A stretch of DNA of 64,000 nucleotides, from assembly GCA_021776335.1 (NCBI GenBank), contig JAJFGB010000011.1:248001-312000 (forward strand), read 5' to 3'. The stretch is from Hyphococcus sp. (lineage in GTDB: Bacteria > Pseudomonadota > Alphaproteobacteria > Caulobacterales > Parvularculaceae). Under the pieces are notes generated by a model that was given only the letters and a program-made list of their open reading frames with translations, was not told the origin of the DNA and searched no databases. Each line of letters opens with the position of its first letter. Within the stretch, counting starts at the first letter, position 1. Shown here piece after piece: positions 54,584 to 63,967 of this stretch. The position numbers and the translations under genes are program-made.

Positions 54584-56353
54584 ATGATTGAACGCGCCGA
54601 CGCGTTATCACCAAATTTAGTGAGCGAGAATGTTAGCTTAGGGCCGCGCGCAGCGAACGGCGTGACGAATCCTAACCTGGACTCGCCCGGGCAGATTGCC
54701 GCCGATAGCGGCATTCAGACAATGTTTGAATATGACCCTGCGACGGGTCGTATGAGCTGGTCTGATGAGGATGCAGCGCAGCGTATTCTGGGCGTCGATA
54801 ATTTTGATGTTGCGCGCACGAATAGTGGCTTTGAAACACTAATTGGCGAGGAAGTGGACGCCGAGCGGGCGATTGCTTTTGCGGGTGAAACGCAAAGCTA
54901 TGCCTGTCGTTACCGGCTTCAGGGAACCGATAGCCTCGGCCATTGGGTTGAAGAAAGAGGCGGTTGGATAGGCGCGGGGTCTAGTCGCCGATTGATCAGC
55001 GTTATCCGGTCGATTGAAGGACAAAAGCAACGCGAAGCGCAGCTTTCTTGGCTTGCCGCCAATGATGAGCTTACCGGGCTGCTCAACCGCACCCATTTGC
55101 GCCACGAGCTCGATTTCGTTGTCAAACAGGTTAGTGATGAAGGACGCACCGGTGCATATCTGCTCGCCGGCGTAGATGATCTCGGCGCCGTAAACGCTGA
55201 TTTTGGCTTTGAAGCGGCGGACAAAGTTATTGTCGAAATCTCCAAACGTCTCGTTGGTGTTTTAGGCCCCGACGATCTGGTGGGTCGCGTTGCAGGAACC
55301 AAATTCGGCATTATTCTTGCCGATTGCAATGCTGACTCTATGCGCGAGACTTGCGTCCGCCTTTTGAATTCGGTGCGCGAGAGTGTCATTGAAACAAAAA
55401 ATGGAGTTGTGGCGGCTTCCGTCAGCATTGGCGCTGTAAATTTGCCTGAACACGCTACCGAAGCAAACGTCGCAATGGCTCGGTCCGAGGCCGCGCTCGA
55501 TGCCGCCCGCCGCCTTGGTAAATCCGGCTGGTCCGCGTTTTCTGAAAAAACCGATGTTGTCAGCATGCGTCGTCGCAACACGCATATGTCAGACGTCATT
55601 CTGACAGCGTTGAACGAACGCCGCATTGAGCTTGCTTTCCAACCGATTGTAACTGATCTCGGTGAAGCGCCACGAAAATTTGAATGCCTTATTCGCATGC
55701 GCGCTGAGGACGGCAAGGAAGTGCCGGCGCCTGAATTTATTCCTGCTGCGGAGCGTCTTGGGCTTGTTCACCTCTTGGACAGGCGTGTTCTTGAACTCGC
55801 GACCAACACGCTTGCGGTTTGTCCAGACATTCATCTGGCCGTCAATATATCTCTAGAGACGGTGAAAGATTTTGTTTGGGCTGAGGGGTATATTTCGCTT
55901 CTGCGCGCGAATGAAACACTGGCTAAGCGCATTACCGTTGAATTGACAGAAACACAGATTATCGACGCGATAGATGCGTCAATCGAATTTGTCTCAGAGA
56001 TCAAAAAACTCGGCTGCTCGTTTGCGATTGATGATTTCGGAGCGGGCTACACGTCATTCCGAAATCTCAAGGCGCTGGATATCGATATTCTTAAGATTGA
56101 CGGCTCGTTTGTCACCGGGGTTTCGTCCTCCCGCGAAAACCAGCTTTTTGTGAGAACACTCCTCGACCTGGCGCGCAATTTCGGCATGAAAACAGTTGCA
56201 GAGTGGGTCGACAACGAGGCGGATGCGATGCTCCTTAAGGGGCTCGGCGTTGATTATCTGCAGGGTTACCTGTTGGGCAAGCCGGAAACCAGCCCTGACT
56301 GGTTGCCGGAGGGCGCGCCAAACGATCCGCCCATACGCCAGGACAGAATGTGA
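54584..56353 (+). CDS. GGDEF/EAL protein with degenerate GGDEF (c-di-GMP phosphodiesterase)
   Basis: A 589-residue c-di-GMP enzyme. A PAS-like domain occupies about residues 45-150. The GGDEF domain starts with NDELTGLLNRTHLRHELDFVV but the catalytic motif reads RVAGTKFGII, AGTKF instead of GGDEF, so it is probably inactive as a cyclase and may bind GTP as a regulator. The EAL domain keeps its residues: FECLIRMR (E-x-L), LAVNISLE (Asn), VELTETQII (Glu), IDDFGAGYTSF (D-D-F-G), DILKIDGSF (Lys) and VAEWVDNE (Glu). So it most likely degrades c-di-GMP. No transmembrane helix is visible. The start may instead be GTG 54575. Confidence 0.88.
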   Translation: MIERADALSPNLVSENVSLGPRAANGVTNPNLDSPGQIAADSGIQTMFEYDPATGRMSWSDEDAAQRILGVDNFDVARTNSGFETLIGEEVDAERAIAFAGETQSYACRYRLQGTDSLGHWVEERGGWIGAGSSRRLISVIRSIEGQKQREAQLSWLAANDELTGLLNRTHLRHELDFVVKQVSDEGRTGAYLLAGVDDLGAVNADFGFEAADKVIVEISKRLVGVLGPDDLVGRVAGTKFGIILADCNADSMRETCVRLLNSVRESVIETKNGVVAASVSIGAVNLPEHATEANVAMARSEAALDAARRLGKSGWSAFSEKTDVVSMRRRNTHMSDVILTALNERRIELAFQPIVTDLGEAPRKFECLIRMRAEDGKEVPAPEFIPAAERLGLVHLLDRRVLELATNTLAVCPDIHLAVNISLETVKDFVWAEGYISLLRANETLAKRITVELTETQIIDAIDASIEFVSEIKKLGCSFAIDDFGAGYTSFRNLKALDIDILKIDGSFVTGVSSSRENQLFVRTLLDLARNFGMKTVAEWVDNEADAMLLKGLGVDYLQGYLLGKPETSPDWLPEGAPNDPPIRQDRM

Positions 56354-56360
56354 ATTGACA

Positions 56361-56390
56361 AAAGGGCGGCGTTTTAGCCGCCCTTTTTTT
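56361..56390. terminator. bidirectional terminator holding the phaR stop codon
   Basis: A 10-bp perfect stem AAAGGGCGGC / GCCGCCCTTT with loop GTTTTA is followed by TTTT on the plus strand. It lies between the GGDEF/EAL and phaR genes. The phaR stop codon (complement of TTA at 56374-56376) is in the loop, so the last codons of phaR form half the stem. Confidence 0.85.
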
Positions 56391-57000
56391 CGAGTTTGTC
56401 AAGTTGGGTTTGAAGCGCTGAGAGCTGAGCCTTTAGCTCGTTGATATCGCCATCATCGGATCCGTGGTTTTGGTTCGGCATTGAAGACGGTGCGCCGCCA
56501 GACGGCGCATAGATATTGCCAACGGGTGAAAACATTTTCATCGCCTGGCCGTAAAGTTCCATATTTTTCCGCACTGTGTCTTCGAACATCTTATAGCCAG
56601 GGGCGCCGCCAAACGCAGTGCGTGTGCGCTCACGAATGTCGTCCTGATTTTGTGAAAACGAGTTCATACTCATCTCAAGGTAAGCGGGCAAAAATGACTG
56701 CAGGCTGTCGCCGTAGAATTTAATCAGCTGACGCAGAAATTCGATGGGCAATAGGTTTTGCCCCTTGCTTTCCTCTTCAAAGATAATCTGCGTAAGGACG
56801 GAGTGGGTGATGTCGTCTCCGGACTTGGCGTCATAGACGACGAAATCTTCACCATTTTTCACCATGTCCGATAGAAAATCCAGCGTGACATATGACGAAG
56901 TGGCGGTGTTATAGAGCCTTCGATTTGCGTATTTTTTGATAACTGTCGCAGCGCCTTCGGCGCCGCCATTTTTACGGCCGGTTTTTGCTTTTTCTGACAT
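56374..57000 (-). CDS. phaR: polyhydroxyalkanoate synthesis repressor PhaR
   Basis: A 208-residue DNA-binding protein that also binds PHB granules and represses phasin and its own gene until polymer is present. The N-terminal DNA-binding domain TVIKKYANRRLYNTATSSYVTLDFLSDMVKNGEDFVVYDAKSGDDITHSVLTQIIFEEES is diagnostic. The C-terminus is a coiled coil (INELKAQLSALQTQLDKLEKK), as in granule-associated proteins. GGAGG stands upstream of ATG 57000. It is divergent from phaA, with a candidate operator in the gap. Confidence 0.95.
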   Translation of the reverse strand: MSEKAKTGRKNGGAEGAATVIKKYANRRLYNTATSSYVTLDFLSDMVKNGEDFVVYDAKSGDDITHSVLTQIIFEEESKGQNLLPIEFLRQLIKFYGDSLQSFLPAYLEMSMNSFSQNQDDIRERTRTAFGGAPGYKMFEDTVRKNMELYGQAMKMFSPVGNIYAPSGGAPSSMPNQNHGSDDGDINELKAQLSALQTQLDKLEKKGG

Positions 57001-57057
57001 AGGCGGTCCCTCCCGATCGCCGCCGCCGCGACGGCAGACGCCGTCGCAGAGGCAATT

Positions 57058-57070
57058 GTTGCGGCGCAAC
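57058..57070. promoter_or_regulatory. candidate PhaR operator
   Basis: A palindrome GTTGC-GGC-GCAAC lies in the phaR-phaA divergent region, 58 bp upstream of the phaR start. Known PhaR proteins prefer TGC-N-GCA-type palindromes; this one contains TGCGGCGCA, so autoregulation is a fair guess. Confidence 0.4.
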
Positions 57071-57243
57071 GATTTTGTGCGCTTGCTAAACCTGCTATAG
57101 CATGAAAATGAGAATTGCCTACGCATGTACGCAAACTTTCGTGCCCGCGTAAGTTATTGAAATTTATTGCTCTTCGCGCTTTCCAGGGGTCAAAATCTTG
57201 TATTTGCCGCGCGGCGCAGACGAAAACCTGATGAGGAGGATTT

Positions 57244-58419
57244 ATGAGCGGTGCGGTAATAGTGTCGGCGGCGCGGACCGGAATTGGTTCATTTGGCGGT
57301 GGATTGAGCAGCGTGCCGGCGGCAAAGCTGGGAGAAACAGTACTTTCCGCCGCGATTGAGCGCGCCGGCATCTCTGGCGGCGATATTGGCGAAACGATTA
57401 TGGGGCATGTGCTGCAGGCCGGCCAGGGCCAGAACACTGCACGGCAAGCGAGCATGGGCGCCGGGGTGCCCGAAGAGCGCCCGGCTATCACGATCAATCA
57501 GGTCTGTGGCTCTGGATTGCGCGCTGTTGCGATGGCGGCACAGGCCGTGCGTCTTGGCGATGCTGATATCGTCGCTGCAGGTGGACAGGAGAATATGTCA
57601 CGCGCGCCGCATGCCGGCCATCTCCGTGATGGCGTTAAAATGGGCCCCCAAACTTTTGGCGATACGATGATTACGGATGGTTTGTGGGACGCTTTCAATG
57701 ATTTTCATATGGGCAGGACAGCAGAAAACCTGGCGGAAAAATATCAGATCAGTCGGGAAGATCAGGATGCATTTGCTGTCGCCAGTCAAAACAAGGCTGA
57801 GGCGGCAAAAAAAGCAGGCAAGTTTGCAGATGAAATCACGCCGGTCGTTATTAAGACGCGCAAAGGCGAGGTGATTTTTGATCATGACGAATATATTCGT
57901 GAAGGCGCTACTATCGACGGTATCGCGGGTCTGCGGCCGGCCTTCCTGCGTGATGGCGGGACGGTCACTGCGGCAAACGCATCCGGCCTCAATGATGGCG
58001 CCGCGGCCTTGATTGTGATGTCCGATAAAGAAGCCGAGAAGCGCGGTCTTGATCCACTCGCACGCATCGCCTCATGGGGCCATTGCGGCGTTGATCCGGC
58101 AATCATGGGTATTGGCCCCGCCCCAGCTACGCGTATTGCCCTGGAAAGAGCGGGGTGGACCCTCGATGATCTTGACCTCATCGAAGCCAATGAAGCCTTT
58201 GCGGCTCAGGCGTTGGCGGTCGGTAAGGAGCTTGGCTGGGACTCTGAAAAAGTAAACGTGAATGGCGGCGCCATTGCACTTGGCCACCCCATTGGCGCAT
58301 CTGGCGCCCGTGTGCTGACAACGTTGATCTATGAGTTGGCGCGGTCTGGCAAATCGAAAGGCCTTGCAACGCTCTGCATTGGCGGCGGAATGGGCATTGC
58401 CATGTGTGTTGAGCGTTAA
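57244..58419 (+). CDS. phaA: acetyl-CoA acetyltransferase (beta-ketothiolase)
   Basis: A 391-residue biosynthetic thiolase that joins two acetyl-CoA to acetoacetyl-CoA. The nucleophile is Cys88 in [12 protein letters not shown]. The general base His is in [16 protein letters not shown] and the second Cys is in [19 protein letters not shown] is the third family motif. AGGAGG lies 6 bases upstream. It precedes phaB by 66 bp, the normal order for PHB synthesis; phaC is not in the window. Confidence 0.96.
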   Translation: MSGAVIVSAARTGIGSFGGGLSSVPAAKLGETVLSAAIERAGISGGDIGETIMGHVLQAGQGQNTARQASMGAGVPEERPAITINQVCGSGLRAVAMAAQAVRLGDADIVAAGGQENMSRAPHAGHLRDGVKMGPQTFGDTMITDGLWDAFNDFHMGRTAENLAEKYQISREDQDAFAVASQNKAEAAKKAGKFADEITPVVIKTRKGEVIFDHDEYIREGATIDGIAGLRPAFLRDGGTVTAANASGLNDGAAALIVMSDKEAEKRGLDPLARIASWGHCGVDPAIMGIGPAPATRIALERAGWTLDDLDLIEANEAFAAQALAVGKELGWDSEKVNVNGGAIALGHPIGASGARVLTTLIYELARSGKSKGLATLCIGGGMGIAMCVER

Positions 58420-58484
58420 GATAAGTTGGTATGGGTACGGATTTATTGAGCCGGGCCTGCCCGGTCGGAAACGGGAGAAAATAG

Positions 58485-59210
58485 ATGGGAAAAAATGCGA
58501 TTGTCACTGGCGGCACGCGCGGCATTGGCCGTGCGATATCGCTCGCCCTTAAAAACAACGGCTGCACTGTCGCCGCGACCTATGCGGGAAATGATGAGGC
58601 AGCGGCGAAATTCAAAAGTGAGACCGGCATCAATGTCTACAAGTGGGATGTTGGAGATTATGATGCTTGTCAGGGCGGCGTTGCAGAAATTGAGGGCGCG
58701 CAGGGGCCGACTGATATTCTTGTGAACAATGCCGGCATAACTCGCGATGGATTTTTTCACAAAATGACGCCTCAGCTGTGGTCGGAAGTTATTCGCGCGG
58801 ATCTCGATTCCGTTTTCAATATGAGCCACCAGATTTTTCCGGGGATGCGTGGGCGTGGCTACGGGCGCATCATCAATATTTCGTCGATTAACGGCCAGAA
58901 AGGTCAAATGGGGCAGGTCAATTACTCGGCGGCGAAAGCCGGCATGATTGGGTTCACTCGGGCGCTGGCGCAGGAAGGCGCCCGTAAAGGGGTGACCGTA
59001 AATGCTGTTGCGCCGGGCTATATTGAGACAGATATGGTGGCGGCTCTCGACGAAAAAGTGCTGCAAGGCATCGTCGCCCAGGTGCCGGTCGGCCGTCTGG
59101 GAACCCCCGAGGAAATTGGCGACTACGTGGCGTTTCTCGCAGGCGATGGGGCCGGGTTTATCACCGGCGCTGTGCTGACGGCGAATGGCGGTCAATATAT
59201 CGCGGCCTGA
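58485..59210 (+). CDS. phaB: acetoacetyl-CoA reductase
   Basis: A 241-residue short-chain dehydrogenase that reduces acetoacetyl-CoA to (R)-3-hydroxybutyryl-CoA with NADPH. The cofactor loop VTGGTRGIGRAIS is near residue 7. NNAGITRDGFFHKM is the classic PhaB/FabG signature, and the catalytic Ser-Tyr-Lys lie in INISSINGQKGQMGQVNYSAAKAG. The end YIETDMVAALDEKVLQGIVAQVPVGRLG fits PhaB. The GGAGA site stands before the ATG. Immediate partner of phaA. Confidence 0.95.
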   Translation: MGKNAIVTGGTRGIGRAISLALKNNGCTVAATYAGNDEAAAKFKSETGINVYKWDVGDYDACQGGVAEIEGAQGPTDILVNNAGITRDGFFHKMTPQLWSEVIRADLDSVFNMSHQIFPGMRGRGYGRIINISSINGQKGQMGQVNYSAAKAGMIGFTRALAQEGARKGVTVNAVAPGYIETDMVAALDEKVLQGIVAQVPVGRLGTPEEIGDYVAFLAGDGAGFITGAVLTANGGQYIAA

Positions 59211-59344
59211 ATTCTATGGAAAAAAGCGCGTTAACCCACTCGTGAAGCCCTATAGCGTCGCATTTCGTGACGGGCCCTTTTTTCACCAAGATGCTGAGTT
59301 ATAGGATTGCTGCAGATAAAGCCGAGCGATCAAGGAGCAGTCCT

Positions 59345-60229
59345 TTGCACAAAGGTGTGAACCAGCGCCGTATAAACGCCGCCATCGCGTTGGCTGGCGC
59401 TGCGTGTTGTGGAATTTTCGTATTCGGCGCCTTGCCGGCGGCCGCCCAGGGCGGCCTTGCGGTGTCCATGGCGCAAACGCAATCCGACCCATTTTCAGCC
59501 CTGGTAGGCAAGAAACGCGAGCGCCGCGATGAGCGTGCGGCGCGTGGAAAGGTTGAGCGATATGTACTTGCCAGCGATGACCGCGCTTTTTTGTTCGAGG
59601 ATCAATCAAGTGAGGCACGGGTCAAGTTTTTATGCGCACAGGCAGACCCCCGAATCGCCTGCACGATAGACCCGCAAGGTCCGTCGCCCGAGATATATGT
59701 TTTAGCGCCGACGCGTGGCCCGCGAGGCGATATCATTTACAAAAATGCTCAAGGCGACGCCCTTTTGCGTATTGCATCTTACGGCGGCGCAACGGTTTTT
59801 TGGCCTGGTGAATCTGCGGGCCTCGCGGCGTCAAAATCATTCGGCGATGACCGGGCCCTGAGATTACCTTTTGTCAGTTACGAAACCGCGTTGCGGCGGG
59901 CGCAAGGGGCAACGGCAATATTGAGCGCCGCCACCGGCGCACCGATTATTTTTGATGTTGGCGCCCCTCCGGCAGTTGAAGGCGTCAACGCCGCTGTTCT
60001 TTCCGATGCTGTTGTTGTGACGGCAAAGGCGATCAGCGGCGTGGCCGATGATCCCACCGGCGCCCGTATAATTGCTGCACGGATAAAGAAGACGGTTTTT
60101 ATTGCCGATACCACGCCCGGCATTCAGCTCAATGAATCGGCCCTTGAAATCCGCTACGCACCGATATTGGATATCAAGGGGCGCCCATCATCAGCGGAAA
60201 TCACGCATTTCCTTGAAGAAACGCTATAA
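59345..60229 (+). CDS. secreted DUF4908-like protein
   Basis: A 294-residue exported protein with a long signal peptide (RRINAAIALAGAACCGIFVFGALPAAAQG). The start is a TTG at 59345 because AAGGAG lies 7 bases upstream, whereas the upstream ATGs at 59267 and 59291 have no ribosome site. The mature protein starts with a charged Arg-rich stretch (KKRERRDERAARGKVERY) and has one cysteine pair (FLCAQADPRIACTID). It resembles DUF4908 proteins of Caulobacter-like bacteria by pattern, but this is from memory. Function unknown. Confidence 0.65.
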   Translation: MHKGVNQRRINAAIALAGAACCGIFVFGALPAAAQGGLAVSMAQTQSDPFSALVGKKRERRDERAARGKVERYVLASDDRAFLFEDQSSEARVKFLCAQADPRIACTIDPQGPSPEIYVLAPTRGPRGDIIYKNAQGDALLRIASYGGATVFWPGESAGLAASKSFGDDRALRLPFVSYETALRRAQGATAILSAATGAPIIFDVGAPPAVEGVNAAVLSDAVVVTAKAISGVADDPTGARIIAARIKKTVFIADTTPGIQLNESALEIRYAPILDIKGRPSSAEITHFLEETL

Positions 60230-60305
60230 TTCAGGCTTTTTTTTTGTCGCCACGTTAGAAAATCAACAGCATTTTGTCGTAAAAGGGCCGCATTGGGCCG
60301 ACAGA

Positions 60306-60761
60306 ATGATTGTGATGAAAACCATTATTGCCAAATGCCGTCTTGCAGCCGTTTTCGCGGCAGGCGCCGGTATGTGCTTCGGCTCAGCCTTGGCGCCGGC
60401 GGCAGCGCAGTCTCTGCGTGAAATCAGGGCGCAGGAAGCGGAAGAAAGGTCGCTCGACAGAGAGGTTGCCTATACCGAGTCAATTTGCGGAATCTCTTTG
60501 ACGGCTGTGATTGACTGGCGGTCTGCCGCGGACTGGCCTTCATCGGTCAGCCTCACAAATTCGTGCGACGGCGCCCTCGGCGCTCTTGAAGCTATTTGTA
60601 GGGACGACGAAGGAAAATCTCGCGCCCAACGCATTAACAGATTTGTTTGTGCTGGCGATGGGGATGGTGCGTCTTTGCGCGGCGGCGCCTTGCGTTATGG
60701 CGCCACTCCTGGCGGGAACGGCTATGCTGAAACCAAGGCGCTCCTGGACGGCGCGCTCTAG
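60306..60761 (+). CDS. small secreted protein, unknown function
   Basis: A 151-residue exported protein with a signal peptide (CRLAAVFAAGAGMCFGSALAPAAAQS). The mature part has four cysteines (ESICGIS, NSCDG, AICRDDE, RFVCAGDG), which suggests two disulphide bonds. The start may be ATG 60306 or 60315; no strong ribosome site is seen. It lies 76 bp behind the DUF4908-like gene and could be co-transcribed. Family not recognised. Confidence 0.6.
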   Translation: MIVMKTIIAKCRLAAVFAAGAGMCFGSALAPAAAQSLREIRAQEAEERSLDREVAYTESICGISLTAVIDWRSAADWPSSVSLTNSCDGALGALEAICRDDEGKSRAQRINRFVCAGDGDGASLRGGALRYGATPGGNGYAETKALLDGAL

Positions 60762-60796
60762 GTAACGCTCTCGCAACCCACCTCGTTGATCACGCT

Positions 60797-61450
60797 TCAG
60801 GCGCCCGCTGAAAGGGCCATCCTTTCGAGGACGCCGATACGAATCCCGTCAAACACATATTGCGTCGACAGCGCCATCAAAAGCATTCCCAGGATGCGGG
60901 TGATCGCATTCATCCCTGTACGGCCGAGCGCATCGCCGATACGACCGGCAAAAGCCATCATCAAAACGCCGATTGATAGCACGGTGACAACGGCCGAGAG
61001 TGCAGCGCCCCGTTGAACAAGGGCTGTTTCCGGTCCCATCAGCAACATGACAGTTGCGATGGCGCCAGGCCCGGCGAGCATCGGGATCGCCAGCGGAAAG
61101 AAAGCGATATTGTCGCGCGCCGATGCTTTCGGGCCTGGGGTTTTTGCCTGTGTTTCGCTGTCCGGATCGAAGAACATGCGATAACCCATGATGAATAAAA
61201 TGATGCCCATCGCCGCTCGAAACGCAGCCATGCTGACGCCGAGATGATGCAACATTGTGTTCCCGGCAAACCCAAAAAGGGCAAGAATGACGGCGGAATA
61301 CAAAGCGGCCGAAAGCGCTATCCGCAACCGTTGCCGAGATGTGTCCTCTTTCGTCAGTGACGCAAATATCGGCGTTACCATAATCGGATCGATTACGATA
61401 AACAGCGTTACAAAAGCGGCGACAAAGGCCGGTAAGAATTCTGCAATCAT
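60797..61450 (-). CDS. MarC family integral membrane protein
   Basis: A 217-residue protein with six hydrophobic helices, of the MarC/UPF0056 family. Conserved features: FIVIDPIMVTPIFASLT at the first helix, FRAAMGIILFIMGYRMF in the middle, and AIPMLAGPGAIATVMLL, the family signature with GPG. Members were once linked to drug resistance but their role is unknown. The next gene upstream on the same strand is the alpha/beta hydrolase (170-bp gap). Confidence 0.9.
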   Translation of the reverse strand: MIAEFLPAFVAAFVTLFIVIDPIMVTPIFASLTKEDTSRQRLRIALSAALYSAVILALFGFAGNTMLHHLGVSMAAFRAAMGIILFIMGYRMFFDPDSETQAKTPGPKASARDNIAFFPLAIPMLAGPGAIATVMLLMGPETALVQRGAALSAVVTVLSIGVLMMAFAGRIGDALGRTGMNAITRILGMLLMALSTQYVFDGIRIGVLERMALSAGA

Positions 61451-61620
61451 GGCGTCAGCTCTGTTGGAGCTTTCTCAGCAAGGTTGGTTTGGTCTCGCGG
61501 TGCGAACAAGTGTCGACTGCGACCCAATAGTGGTTATGAGCGATTAAATCACCCGAGCCTACCTGCCGAACTCCGCGTCGCTGCGCAAGGTCAAATTGGA
61601 CTTGGGGTCGAACACTACAC

Positions 61621-63717
61621 CTAAAAGGGCGACAGTCCCCAGGCCAGGACCCAGACTGCCAGCGCGGCGCCAGAGGCGCCGGTAAGAAGCAAGCCGCCAA
61701 GGACGCCGATAGGCAGAGGTTGGCGCATACGCGCCTTCAGGGTCAGCCACAGCAGCAGCAGTCCAGCGACCCCGGCTGCGAGCCCTGCAACAGCAAACCA
61801 GCGCACCCAGCCAAGCATTCCCACAAGCAGCAGAAATTGATTCGCTTCGAAAGAGGCGTAGGCGCCATAGCCAAGGCCGCCAAGAGTGGTGAGGCCGAGG
61901 ACCGAAGTGACCCAGGCAAGGGGTCGTGCGCCACTTGTTGGATGACCTGCTGCGCCGTTGATCAATCTCGCTGCAGGAGCAAGCGTGTAGATGATCGTGC
62001 CGAACACGAAAACCAAAGCCGGTAACCCCGCCCATAACAGCGGAGCCACAAGCTTTTTTTCATCCTCGGCCGCAAGGGCGCCCAGTTTTGTGAAGGCGCT
62101 GGTTTCAAAAAGCGCGCCGGTAAATTCCGGCGGCGTCATTTCATCAACGCAGGAGACGTCAAGCTCACCATTGGGGGCATCGTAAAATTTTGTGAGAAAG
62201 TCGCCAGCGCATTCGACTGACCGTGTAGGGCCATGACCAGCGAACGGAAATTCAACATAGGTCCCATTAGAAAAACCTGCCAGGATTGCTTTGGCTAATG
62301 GCGGCGGCGTAATGGGGTCCATGGCGCCTTCGACGATCAGGGTGCGGATGTCTGTATTAACGGGGAGGTAATCCTCCGGAGAGCGCGGTACTGCGCCGTA
62401 TCTCTTACAGATGCGCGCTTGTTCTTCGACCAGCGCGGGATCGCCGAAAATCATCGAGAGCGCGGGGTAAGCCGTAAAGTCGTCTTCAAACGCCTTTTGC
62501 ATTGCGGCGTGCCAATTATCATTGCAGGCAATCGCGTTATACATACCCTGGGAAATATCGACGGCTGGCGCCCCGCCTGCTGTCAAAAAACGAAACGGTT
62601 CATAATTTTCTTTTTCAACCAGTCGAACGAATGAATCAATAAAGGCGGGTAGGGTGGCGTAGTTGTCTTGTTCATAAAACAGGACAAAAGGAACACCGCC
62701 AATGATATCCTGAAAAAAATACCCACTGCCTGATGGAAACAGTTCATCGTCAATGGCCTCAACTTCGATCGGCGCCATGGAGGTTTTCATGATTGCCGCT
62801 TCGAGCCGCGTCTTGAAATCCGGGAAGTTTTTTGCGCAGTCTCCGTGCGCGATGCAGGCCTCATCCAGCATTGTCAGGACGCGATCATAATAGCGCGCAA
62901 TATGATGAAATGTGATGTCCTGTTGCAGCGGCACGATGGCGTCAATGACAGCGGCGCGAACACCTTCGGGGTCTTCTTTTAAATAGGCCTGTCCGAGAAT
63001 TGAACCATAAGAAATCCCCCAGGCATTCCATTGTTCAAAGCCGAGCGCCTGACGCAGGGCTTTGACGTCGCGAGCATTCTCGATGCTCGAATAACCGGAA
63101 AGATCTACCTTTGCTGCCTGTGCTGCTGCAAAACAAGTCTCCATCGCTTCAAGGCCAGCACGCTGATACTGGTCCCAATCTGACGTATTCGCGGCGGTTG
63201 GGTCCTGCAGGAAATAAGTAGGGCAAAAATCGCCCGACCAGCCGATGCCGCGTTGTTCAAGGATATAAAGATCACGCGCCTGGGTGACGCCGTGCTCTCT
63301 AAGGCGATCCACATAGCCTTGAACCTTTACGCCGGGGCCGCCGGTCAAATAGATGATCGGATCGTCGCGCTTGATCCATTCGCCACTTTCTTCCGCATCC
63401 CAATCGTCAGGCTCCCTGGCGGCGATTTTGACGTAATGAAGTTCTATGAAGCGCGGGTTCGTTTTTTCGCGGTTTTCAGGAACTTCTATCAGGCCGCATG
63501 CAATGTCGCCGGCATCATAGTCGATGGCGCCCTTGAACGGGCAGATGATCGAACGCGTTGAAAATGTGTCCTTGTCAAAATAGTCGATGTTGGGTTGAGC
63601 AGCTTCGCTGAGCGGCAGTAGATCATCCGCTATCGAATCTTCTTGCGCAAAAACTGCCGGACAAACCAAAGAGACGGCAAGCGCCGCCGCACAAAATGCG
63701 CCAACCAATCGATACAT
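61621..63717 (-). CDS. alpha/beta hydrolase with C-terminal membrane domain
   Basis: A 698-residue secreted/membrane protein with a signal peptide (YRLVGAFCAAALAVSLVCPAVFAQ). The alpha/beta hydrolase part (about 100-530) has the oxyanion motif IIYLTGGPGVKVQGY, the nucleophile elbow WGISYGSILGQAY, Asp in VEGAMDPITPP and His in FAGHGPTRSVECAG, like proline iminopeptidase/tripeptidyl peptidases (TAP-like C-end). After about residue 560 come four to five hydrophobic helices, ending in VLAWGLSPF, which is unusual. The start at ATG 63717 is chosen for the signal peptide; the open frame to 63846 is not. Confidence 0.82.
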   Translation of the reverse strand: MYRLVGAFCAAALAVSLVCPAVFAQEDSIADDLLPLSEAAQPNIDYFDKDTFSTRSIICPFKGAIDYDAGDIACGLIEVPENREKTNPRFIELHYVKIAAREPDDWDAEESGEWIKRDDPIIYLTGGPGVKVQGYVDRLREHGVTQARDLYILEQRGIGWSGDFCPTYFLQDPTAANTSDWDQYQRAGLEAMETCFAAAQAAKVDLSGYSSIENARDVKALRQALGFEQWNAWGISYGSILGQAYLKEDPEGVRAAVIDAIVPLQQDITFHHIARYYDRVLTMLDEACIAHGDCAKNFPDFKTRLEAAIMKTSMAPIEVEAIDDELFPSGSGYFFQDIIGGVPFVLFYEQDNYATLPAFIDSFVRLVEKENYEPFRFLTAGGAPAVDISQGMYNAIACNDNWHAAMQKAFEDDFTAYPALSMIFGDPALVEEQARICKRYGAVPRSPEDYLPVNTDIRTLIVEGAMDPITPPPLAKAILAGFSNGTYVEFPFAGHGPTRSVECAGDFLTKFYDAPNGELDVSCVDEMTPPEFTGALFETSAFTKLGALAAEDEKKLVAPLLWAGLPALVFVFGTIIYTLAPAARLINGAAGHPTSGARPLAWVTSVLGLTTLGGLGYGAYASFEANQFLLLVGMLGWVRWFAVAGLAAGVAGLLLLWLTLKARMRQPLPIGVLGGLLLTGASGAALAVWVLAWGLSPF

Positions 63718-63967
63718 ATTTACTGCCCCAACCCAAAATACCCCTGTGAACACTAGCAAAATAAAGCCGATGCGCAAATTTTGAGTCGAAAAAAGCAAGG
63801 AATTCCCGCATGGCGGGTAAGGATGGCGGGTAAACCTCCAACACACCTCAACCCAAGGTTTTGAGTTGAGACGTTCATACCAGTCGATGAAACGACTAAT
63901 ATTCCATCCATTTGCGAACTAATTCGAATATGCTGACGGCGTCGCCAATATTCGAATGAGGACCACT

